Assembly: GCA_015178975.1 (NCBI GenBank)
Contig: WHVD01000138.1
Location: 62,001 to 126,000 of the forward strand
Length of the DNA stretch: 64,000 nt
Origin: Hysterangium stoloniferum
Taxonomy: Eukaryota > Basidiomycota > Agaricomycetes > Hysterangiales > Hysterangiaceae
Direction of reading: 5' to 3'
The position numbers and the translations under genes are program-made. Of this stretch, positions 54,872-64,000 are shown piece after piece; the stretch's first letter is position 1, and every line of letters starts with the position of its first letter. Under the pieces are notes generated by a model. That model saw only the letters and a list, made by a program, of their open reading frames with translations. It did no database searches and had not been told where the DNA came from.

Positions 54872-57780
54872 TCAATATCCGAATCTAGAGAGTTCCCGTC
54901 GCACGTTATCCAGGCGCTTTTTACGCGACAGAAGCTCTTCCCGTTTTTCCACCACGTTCTTGTCTTCACACAGGTAGGACGCTGCCGTTTTGGGATCGCT
55001 GAACCCAAGGCCGAGAATCAGCGCATTCAACAGTCCTCTCGATAGCCGACGAAAGAAGGTATTATCAATAATCATGGGGACGTTGTCGATGATTCGCTGA
55101 AAGACAGACATGTGCTCAGCAGGAGATAGCCGTCCCATAGTGAGGATTTACCTTGTATGAAGTCTGATAATAGCTTCTGACTTCAGCGGCGACGGTCATC
55201 TCCTCCTCCCATGGATCACTAGGTATCAGCTTCTGGAGGTCGGATGCCTGCACATGGTGCCCGAGCTTAGCCAGTGCCGCAAGGGCCTCTCTTTGGAGTA
55301 AGGGGGTAATCCTACTCCCCAGCGTATTTCCATGCTCAGAGTCAGCACGTTCCTCTTGGGAGGATTTCCTCTCGAGGTATTCTGCTCTAACTGCCCTAAA
55401 ATGCGCTGATTCCGAAAGTGAGCCTCGAAGCACTGCCCATTTGAAATACGCACCCAGAAATTTCCCCCGGCACGTTTGGTAATAGTGGGAGTTCTGAGTG
55501 AACGGCGAGAGCTCGCACTCCAGAATTGTGGAAAGGATAGCCTTCGTATTGTTCGTACAGATGTCGACTTGTGCATTGACGAGCTCACTGCTTTCGGGTT
55601 AGTACAGGGCCAAAAAAATATACGGATTATCCTCACCGAACTTGAGTCTCCAGATCAAAGAATCGACCAAAATCCTTCTTGATCAGGTCTTTCAGGAAAT
55701 CGTCAATGCGGTTCTTCACGTCCTCAAAGCAATCTTCGACAGGGGCCTCCCAGGTTTTGGTGAATTCTTCGATTAGGGAAACCTTCGCTGGAAACGGGGT
55801 GTTATATGGTAATTCACGGGTTTTGGCGCTAAGGTCGAAGACATCAGTGACGCGAGCACACTAATATGAACGCAGACACTGAGAACTACTGACCGCAGGA
55901 GGTGATCCCTAACCTCTTCCAGATAGACCGGCGAGGGCGAGCTGAGTGATTCGGTCTTTTCAGGAAGAGGTTCGTCGCCAACAATCTCTGTGATTTGGCG
56001 TGATATATCTGTGTCCTCATTATCATCATCTTTACATTCGAAGGGACGGAAGTCGGGTGCAGAACAACGAATGGCCAGTTTGAACGTCCTGTAGGTTTTA
56101 AGATTTTCCTGGACCAGCCGCTCGCAATTTCGCCTCCCTTCAGCGTACCCGTCAAAAGTGGCGCAAAACTGAGTCACAAGGGCCATCAAATTAGACGACG
56201 GATCGCCAGAAAGAGCCGGCGGTAGTCTCGCAAGTTGAGAATTTGTTTCGTCAAGCGCTTTACGGACCTCTGCTTGAAGCTGGGGCAAGCTATGAAATTT
56301 CGAGGTTATTAGCTTTATACAAATGGTGAAAGGTGTGTGCGCCGTGCACTAGTTACCTCTCATTGATCTTTTCGGAGAGCAAGTTGCTTAGTTTCTCCGT
56401 CAATTTCAGTGTCCCAAAGCGGTCGGTGTGAAGCGATGTTGACCATGGCGAGGTGTTCTGAAAGAAGTTAGCCTCGTTCTGCCGGGCCTGGTCAAAGGTG
56501 ATGTTATTGATGCGGTCCGAGTCTTCCGGCTGACGAGTACAATAGTAGCCGTGCTTCAACACCTGCTTTCTTCCCTCGATGATATCTAGCCATGCCTGCT
56601 TGGATCGACTGGCTCCTGCGGTGAGCATGTCGGGTTTGGTCAACACGCCTGATATTAAATGGAATATAGCAAGGTCTATAATATATCACGCATGAAAAGG
56701 ATCAATACCGATGGTTCTCGATCCTGCGGCATCCTCTCTCTTAGCCAGCAGGGCAGCCTTCTGATTTTCGAGGTCATCTGGCGTAGAGTAATAGTAAGAT
56801 GGAAGTTTATGTTAGATACCAAGTTATATTGTTCAACTCACCACTCATGGGAATAGTAACTAGGATGATACTGTTTCCCTTTATTTGTTCGGTGACAGTT
56901 GACTCTACCAGGTTGATCATATCCTCTTCTGCATTTTGAATAAGACCTGTACGAAAAGTCAATGTAGTAGCCTTCATTCAGCGACTAGCATTTACGTGCC
57001 AGGAAGGTCAATAAAAACAAGATCGGTAAGTTTAGGCCCAGATATCGTGATGCAAACGACGTTCTTCGAAAACTTGAGCCCAGACTGTGCACGCAATTCT
57101 GCGTCATCCATCGATAAAAAATCGTGGCAGGGCCGTATGCCCCAATTCAAAACGGCAGCCTGTGCTCTTCGAAGGGCTGGCTCGACAGCACTTGTGTCGC
57201 AGATGTCTTGGCCAAAGACACAAGTTTCCGGCGCTGGGAGGCGTTTCCCGGCGTCGTCGAATTCAATTCGCAGAGTTATTGTCGCGGACCATTTGCCGTC
57301 GGGTTTTGTCTGGTTCAGGCGACACTCCATGGGGCATCTTTGCTAACGCTTGTAAGACCCGCGCACTAGAGGAGGGAATGCTGCATACCGTGTACAAGTT
57401 CCACTATCTCGAGGAACATGAATCTGAAATTTGGCAAATGCGACTGGTCGGAAGGATGGGAACGAGATAGCGAGAACTGCTGACCTGTGAAATGGCCTCA
57501 ATAAGGGAACTTTTGCCGGCGGACTGACTTCCGATGCAAACGATGCGCGGAAGATCAAGCTCTGCTTGAGCGCTGTTCAAATAGGAGAATTTGAGAATGA
57601 GTTGCAAAAAAATAAATAAGAAAAAAGTCGTACCCTAACGACCTCAGGGAACTGATGAGTTTCATCAGATCCCCTCGTCTCTAATTCACAGGTTCACCAA
57701 AAGAGCTTGGTTATTGTGCAACTAGCAAGACTCACCTTTGCAAAGGAAGTATCGGAGATGGTAACGGTCGTCTGTTGCAT
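54872..57780 (-). CDS. Dynamin-family GTPase (Mx/Vps1-like), multi-exon, apparently intact
   Basis: About twelve exons give roughly 750 residues, starting MQQTTVTISDTSFAK (57780-57736). The GTPase domain has every hallmark: G1 GSQSAGKSS (near 57535), the G2 Thr in SGTCTRCPMECRL (57415 and 57330), G3 DLPG (near 57003), G4 LTKPD (near 56640). Before G4 lies VTEQIKGNSIILVTIPMS. The middle/stalk region follows (LPQLQAEVRKALDETNSQLA near 56288). The GTPase effector domain closes the protein (IIDNVPMIIDNTFFRRLSRG to LSRFGY-stop). No PH domain or transmembrane part is visible. Such proteins assemble on membranes and use GTP to constrict or divide them. Introns are 45-110 nt with GT-AG ends, for example 55088-55141 and 55794-55891. 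Which membrane it serves cannot be told. Confidence 0.93.
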
Positions 57781-57828
57781 TTTGGGGAGCACAAAGGAGA
57801 GATTAGGAGAACATTGTATTTTGGCGAG

Positions 57829-57836
57829 TTTATATA
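57829..57836 (-). promoter_or_regulatory. TATA-like box of the dynamin-family gene
   Basis: TATATAAA on the minus strand lies about 50 bp before the start codon at 57780. Confidence 0.5.
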
Positions 57837-59484
57837 GCGACGAGGAAGTGTTTTAAGGGGAGTCACACCACACCTTTGCATACCTGTGATTATAATATCA
57901 GAATGTCATATCTCATACATCTGCTTCCACTTCCACTTTTTGGGAAGGCCATAAAGCGGCTTGCCAGTGACGAACGACACGCTCGAACCTACGTGCAGCT
58001 ATAAAGAAGCGCACAAGCGCCAAGCCGCTGGTGACGGCAAGCCCTCTTAACTCCTTTAAAGAAGACCAGGTCGATATATGCGCCACATTGAGCCATCAGT
58101 CTGTGGACAACGCGAGTCGGGGCTTACTGCCACGTTTTAGGGGCGGAAAACTATATTCTAAATGTATTATAATAATAATAGTAATTAATATTCTGAAACC
58201 ATTGCCATGTCACGAATTCTCCTCTGAATTTCTGAATTTGTCGAGTGAGATACTAGGTGACTACACAAAGCGATCGACGATCAACTTTCATACTTGATTT
58301 TTTTTAGTGGGGAACAATTCAGAAGACGATGATCCCTAATCCACCCACTGGGAAATTAAGACCAGGAGTAGGGCTCATGCCTATCTCTTTGGATTAATGC
58401 ATCGATGAAGGCCTAGAATAAGTTGACCAAAAAAAAGAAAAGAAAACCTTCATAAGGTTCAATTATGTAATTACTAGTATCGAATATCCCCTGAGAGGCT
58501 TACGCTTAAACCTTGAACAGGCGTCGAACGTAAGCGGTTCATGGATTTGATAGATATGATTTGTACACATGGTACTCCAAAGAACTGAACACGTGAAATC
58601 CCGTCAATATTCACGTGATTTATTCACGTTCGTGTCAAATCCATACACACTTTTCTCCGAGGGTGTCTCGCCACTCCCCGCGAATCCGTCGTCGCCCCCA
58701 ATCGCTGTCGCCTATACTCTACAGAGGTGCCCGAGTAACGCTGACTGCGTTTTCACGAGGGTTCAGCTTCATGATAGAAAACAGTGTGTCGAATAAAATA
58801 AGGTATCAATGGTAGTGATTGGTCAGAAGCGCTCCTTTGGTCCTCTGTATGCATTTCTAAACGCTGCACGGCCACGGCAGAGGGGCACCATGATAAGCGC
58901 CTATTATATCCGACACCCCACGGAGTACCCTGCGAGTCCACTTTAGGTGGTGCGAGTATACTCAGCGGCGTGGAGTGTTCATATATGGTGGACCCTTGTA
59001 GACGCGACCCGATAGCCGGTGAGACTGCTGATATTGTGCCGCTGTTCGCGGAAAACTTACACAATCGTGACTCCCAAGGTCTTGATTCCCCGGGCGGTTC
59101 TTTCTACAGAAAGTTACCATTTATTATTTGTGTACCGCTCATAAACTACTTTTGGTGCCGCCCAATCCCTCCTAAAGAGATGAACATGGACTTTATTTTG
59201 TGCTAAACCTTACTTAAAATAGACATTTTTGATCTGAATTTAGAGATTACTTTTAGTTAGCTTTCAGTTTGTTAGTAGATATCCATTATGCATTCCAAAA
59301 TATATTCAAAAAATGACCCTTCATCAGCATTTTGTAATCCATTTCTATATGCAGTCACGGATGCGTGACTTGGAATGCCTGTTTTAAGTAAAATTTATGT
59401 AATACAAAAATAACATTTATTGTCTCCTTGGAGATGTATTTTCAAAAAGGGGCCAAGTGCTCTTAACGCCGGTACACAAAACGG
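57837..59484. other. Intergenic between two divergent host genes
   Basis: No reading frame here shows a domain or plausible exons. The region is CpG-rich in parts (58620-59090) and holds the two promoters. Confidence 0.4.
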
Positions 59485-59490
59485 TATAAA
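59485..59490 (+). promoter_or_regulatory. TATA-like box of the monooxygenase gene
   Basis: TATAAA stands 80 bp before the start codon at 59570. Confidence 0.45.
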
Positions 59491-59569
59491 CATTCGCACG
59501 TCATGCCCTATCTCATCGTTTGGCTTCAGATAAGTTTCCTCAGTTGAGGTCTTCCAACCTCTACCAACT

Positions 59570-61430
59570 ATGCCCCCCGAAGTGAAATACAATGACGTTC
59601 TTTGCATCGGGCTGGGATTCTCTGGTATCTGTGTGGCTATTCAGCTGAAGAAGCAATTCGGCCACGATGATATGCACTTCTATGATAGAAATGAATCTCA
59701 TTCGGGAACTTGGTGGTCGAATCACTACCCGGGTAAGCATTGGTCTGCGTTTCTCGCGGACAATCTTCAGTCTAATGTCGAAACATCCCCATTAGGTGCT
59801 GCCTGGTATGTGCGGTATTATATTATATTATAACCCGCCCCTCTTAAGTCTTGCTTCAATATCGTCAAGTGACGTTCCGGCAGCGTTGTACTCCTTTTCC
59901 TTCGAACAGAATCCAGGCTGGACTAGACTATTGCCAACATATGATGAAATCCGTGCATATATCGAAGGCGTGGTGGACAAACACCAGCTACGCCGATACA
60001 TGACTTTCAGATCGGAGTGCGAATCGGCCCACTGGGACAGTGCACGCCACGTATGGTCAGTCAAGATCCGCAATCTGGACTCAGGAAAAGTCTTTGTGCA
60101 CGAATGTCGCGTTCTTTTTTCTGCTGTCGGCCAACTCGTCGAGCCCTTGGACCCCAAAATTCCTGGTTCGCAGAGCTTTAAAGGACACATGTTCCATACA
60201 TCCAGATGGAGAGATGATGTGGATCTCACAGGCAAGAATGTGGTCGTTATAGGGAATGGGTGTAAGTGCTAGTGGCTCTGAGGCTCTATGCATCTTGACG
60301 ACATCCCGTTTCCCAGGCAGCGCATCTCAACTCGTTCCTCAGATAGTGAACAAGGCCAAAACGGTCGTCCAGTTTTTCAGAACACCTCATTGGCTTCTTT
60401 ACCTTGAGAATCCTGAGAGGAGCCCCCGTCAACTATGGGTTCTCAAGCATACCCCGCTCCTTAACCGTTTGCTACGATTGGCCATTTTCTTATATGGAGA
60501 GAGCAATTGGAGATACTTTTATATGAACGCATATGGTGCCTGGCTCCGAAAGGGTCTCGAAAAGACTTCGAAAGATTATATCAGGCAAACCGCTCCTGAG
60601 AAATACCAGGAGATCCTTATTCCCGATTATCCCATTGCCTGTAAGGTAAGCCGACATCATTTCTCATGGTATCATGTCTTGCTGAGACTTCACACCCGGA
60701 TATTATTAGAGGCGCATTTTCGACGCAAATGCGCTGTATCTCAAATCCCTGCATTCCCCGAATCTTCTCCTTACCAAAGATCCCATAGTCGAAATCGGTC
60801 CGGAGGGTGTTAAAGCGGCCGATAAATGGTATCCCGCAGATGTGATTGTCCTGTCGACTGGATTTGAGACAAACAAGGGTCTTGGTCCTTTGCGTGTCCA
60901 GGGACGCAATGGCGAATGGCTTCATGATCATTGGGCCAACGTTGGAGGTCTAAGTGCCTATAACAGCACTTCCGTGCACGGTTGTAAGGGAGCACCATAT
61001 TCAATGACTATTGCCAATCTGACGTCTCGGCTCCACAGTCCCGAATTTCTTCATGTTCTACGGTCCCAATTCGAATCAAGGACACAGCAGTGTTATCACG
61101 ACGGTAGAGAACAGCGTGAACTACGCTCTTGCTATTCTCAAGCCGATATTCAAAGGAGAGGCAGTCGCAGTAGAGGTCAAGAAGGAGGCAGATGAGAAAT
61201 ACACGGAAATAGTGCAGAAAGTGTCCAAGACACGGGTTTTCAGCGCCTGTCATAACGTATGTTGATCTGGTTTTTCGAACCCACGGGTCAAGCTGATGCA
61301 TTTTACGTTGAAGTGGTACGTCACGAAGGAGGGCTGGAATGGCGTCAACTATCCTTGGTCTCAAATGTACTTTTGGTGGCGTTCGACATTTCCCATTAGA
61401 GATGATTGGGATTATGAGGTGATCGGATGA
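59570..61430 (+). CDS. Flavin-containing (Baeyer-Villiger-type) monooxygenase, multi-exon, apparently intact
   Basis: Seven exons give about 500 residues. Exon one has the FAD-binding Rossmann motif (CIGLGFSGICVAIQLK, GxGxxG) and GTWWSNHYPG, as in this family. A tiny second exon of about 10 nt (59795-59804) bridges two introns. FKGHMFHTSRW near 60178 fits the Baeyer-Villiger fingerprint FxGxxxHxxxW exactly. The second, NADPH-binding Rossmann motif VVVIGNGCSASQ spans the intron at 60262-60316. Later come VIVLSTGFETN (60845), NFFMFYGPNSNQGHSS (61045) and the C-terminal YPWSQMYFWW before the stop at 61430. These enzymes use NADPH and O2 to insert oxygen into ketones or oxidise N or S; the substrate here is unknown. 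No secondary-metabolite cluster is visible nearby. Confidence 0.9.
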
Positions 61431-64000
61431 CTCCACTATGTCTTTTGTATGGGTGCTGAGGACGGAATATAGTATACGGGGCTTCACCTGCGACGCACGA
61501 ATTACTTGAAGAACTCTGTCCTACTAACGGCAGTAGTACTCCTGCTAGCGGGTTCAATCGTTTTATGGAAAAGGTCCCTCTAGCCTCTTAACAGCTAATT
61601 CCACAGGAGGCTAGAAAAATGCATATTTATACCATACGGTGACTCGATTACCCCATATATTCATCACGTATGCAAGAAATGTATCGCTCTTGTTATGTAA
61701 CCCCGTGCATCATTATGTACTTGCAATTTGAACTTACAAGCCTTGTAACTCTTGCTCCGCGGCGGGGTGGCGTGCGAGGAACGTGCAATTGCACCTTACT
61801 GCGCTGCCCGGCTTGTTGGGGGGCAGCAACCCCCCCCCCACGCTTTGTCTACCCTACAACTCTACTCTGTATCAACGACTTTTAAGCATTCATGAGCAAG
61901 TTCGTTATATTATAACTGTTTGGTTTTTGATATTATTACTCCTTTAAAAAGTGGATCACTACTCGATTCTTGTGCTTCATACATCGGCACACACATGCCC
62001 ACATGGGTGCAAGCCCCGCGTGGCGGCCAGTCCGACAGTAGGTTTCTTGAAAAAGTTAGGTAACGGCGAGGCTTACTTCTCAGGCAGTATGATCTCTTGC
62101 GCCTCATCATTGTCCTCCTCCGCATCACCAGCATGCTCGTCACAACATCTCCGTTTCTGCAAGAAATAGTGACATTGGTCCCCGGAGACAGCGATGCCGA
62201 CTCACCCTTGAAGGACGCGCCACTGCACCCGCACCCCTACCACGTCCTCGCCCTCCTCTTGGCCGCTGCTGCTGCCAACTTCCTATCGTCCCTTTCTTTT
62301 TTAGAGTTGCCACTACGGACCGTTAAAGGCATGGCGAATGACGGAGGACTCCTGGAGCGCAAATGGTGAATCGCGAAAACCGAAGGGCAACACTGCGGGG
62401 GTCACCCGGTGCCCCCCCCCCCCCCCTTCCTTCCCCAGTGTATGTAGCTCTGCAGGATGGTTGAGTGTGTTTACATGGGATTGACGAGACTATAGGCTGA
62501 AAAGTGACAAAAGGGAAGAGGCCACACCCCTGGACCAAAATAAACAGATGCGGCCTTTTTGCGAGACAGTCAATCGGGGTGATGGAGATGCGTTGTTCAA
62601 GTTAATTCGTGTGGGGACACCAGTACAAGCATTACACACGTGTCAGCACAGAGGGAGTGGTGCAAACACGCAGTGGGAGCAAAATGATGGGAGTTATCCA
62701 AAGCCCTTGGCTCCATTGGATCCCTCAACCAACTGCCTGCAGGCTTTGGACATGTGTGCCGACGCCGAGCAGCTCAGCTCAGAGCTTTCAAGAGGCTTGT
62801 GAACTTCCGGCGAGGAGATAAGACTTAATCTTTAATGTCAAGTTCGAATGAAGACAGAACAACAACAGCAGCGACTTGCTGCTGTGTTGGGTAGAGGCGC
62901 ACGAAGATACAAGTACATGACGGAATCGGTGGCACTCACGGTCGACACTCCAGGCTAGCCGCACCGGGTTGAGGAATCTAGCTCCAGCGTTCAAACCCTT
63001 TGTCCGGCGATGCATCCCCGCACATTGCTTACTTATTTGATGTTGGGCCCTTGTGGCGAACATAGCCTCCGCCCAGTATTTCAAACTACCTCATTTGTGT
63101 CATAGTTCTTCGTGCTTAGCGATGTTAAGTACTAATGTATATAGTTTGGCACTACTTGCTCTCTTATAGTTTTTGTCAGTACATACGCATCTATACGAAA
63201 TTAAAAGTTGCTGGATAACACTGTAGAAATCCCACCACTATATTTGGATATTTGGACGAACAAGATAAGTGCAGGGTTAGAATAACAAGGGACCACATGT
63301 GAAAGCCTGTCGTCAAATAGGCTCACTGGGCCCGGATCGCACAGGTTGGTAGGACCACAGTGTATTGCTCGACGAACTAACGAACAGGTACATGGCTGGA
63401 CAGCAGGAAAAAACAGGATTATGTAAGTAACTTGAGGTGCCAGGCTTACAGCATTTATACTCGGCTGGGATTATTGAAAGGATCTTGCTTTCTAACAAAA
63501 GTGACTTACCATGACCTCTTGAGTGACGTCGCGCGTTGGCTCGACGACTCGTACACAATCGTCCCTAGTTAATTAGCTTAATTCAGGGACAGATGGGTTG
63601 CATCCAGTTTGGCTGGGGGTGGTCAAAAAATCTTTTAATATGAATATCAAGATTTCTGAAAAATAAGGTTTTAGCCAACTTGATATCATTGACAAAGGCA
63701 TGTCAATGGCCCCCGCCGATATACTCACATTTATCGTAGCAATTACGGATCACCCGCAGACTATAGTAGAGATGATATATTAGTTAGACAATAGATTAAT
63801 TATACAGGTGGTTTCAGCGGAATTCATGGAGCTAAATGCTATTATATATTCAAGCATCCCACTTTCGAGCATTTGCCAGGTTGTCACCTCGGGTTTGCTC
63901 ACGACACGAGGCCAATTCCTCTTTCAGTGTAACGGGAACCATGAGCGAATGCCCAACTGAGCTGCCCAAGAGTCAAGAATTGCTTTAAGATCAGTTTATT
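61431..64000. other. No gene supported
   Basis: Short frames occur on both strands. A minus-strand pair of pieces at about 62040-62340 (acidic CDEHAGDAEEDNDEAQEIIL after an intron-like GTGAGT segment) could be a small gene, but I cannot place start or frame. A run of C lies at 62412-62426. Base composition is like the neighbouring host genes rather than the repeats. Confidence 0.4.

Noticed and set aside
62040-62340. Small minus-strand gene with one intron
   Set aside because: A GTGAGT donor and an acidic second piece are visible, but frames and start cannot be made consistent.
61800-62430. Telomere or rDNA edge suggested by C-rich runs
   Set aside because: The C runs are short and isolated; no telomere repeat and no rRNA-like sequence was seen.
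62548-62802. Plus-strand ORF of 84 codons
   Set aside because: No domain, no splice partners, and the same bases are open in another frame.

Overview
The window reads as Basidiomycota, most likely an Agaricomycete. Host genes are cut by many 45-90 nt GT-AG introns. One gene is a membrane-anchored WD40 protein of a type familiar from mushroom genomes. Ty3/Gypsy chromoviruses, Copia elements and Tc1-type elements fill most of the rest. Everything here was read by eye from the sequence; exon limits and element limits are inferred, not computed.

Layout. 0.6-6.35 kb: a broken Copia-type LTR element with minisatellites inside, flanked by tRNA-like repeats. 6.35-8.1 kb: an LTR piece, a Gypsy integrase fossil and a lone Tc1 end. 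8.1-9.2 kb: a host gene that has lost its front. 9.85-14.06 kb: the multi-exon membrane/WD40 gene. 15.9-18.8 kb: retroelement scraps, a Tc1 fragment and three small unrecognised reading frames. 19.8-53.6 kb: a transposon graveyard with nested insertions whose target-site duplications can mostly still be read. It holds two chromovirus copies, a 7 kb gag-protease LTR element without visible reverse transcriptase, three Tc1 elements, solo LTRs of four families (called A-D here), an inverted-repeat element with 44-bp hairpin ends, and one dead GH3 beta-glucosidase gene. 54.9-61.4 kb: a host island with an apparently intact dynamin-family GTPase (minus strand) and an apparently intact Baeyer-Villiger-type flavin monooxygenase (plus strand). 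61.4-64 kb: no gene I can support.

What stands out. (1) Both chromovirus copies carry, antisense to pol and between integrase and 3' LTR, an intron-containing ORF with a Gal4-like Zn(II)2Cys6 cysteine pattern; in one copy it runs into a near-perfect 21-bp repeat array. (2) A foldback-like element at 24.84-28.79 kb has hairpin tips, Pol III-like A and B boxes in each arm and a perfect 5-bp target duplication, and hosts three further nested insertions. (3) LTR families A, B and D share a motif of about 32 bp at the same distance from their 3' end. (4) The Tc1 elements have TIRs of about 210 bp whose inner edges are reverse-complement copies of their outer tips, and two copies of one family share the same one-base frameshift. 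(5) Repeat copies differ largely by CpG to TpG/CpA changes, as expected from cytosine methylation or a RIP-like process.

The host genes do not form an obvious pathway. The dynamin and monooxygenase genes lie tail to tail-away (divergent) with 1.8 kb between their starts, each with a TATA-like box.
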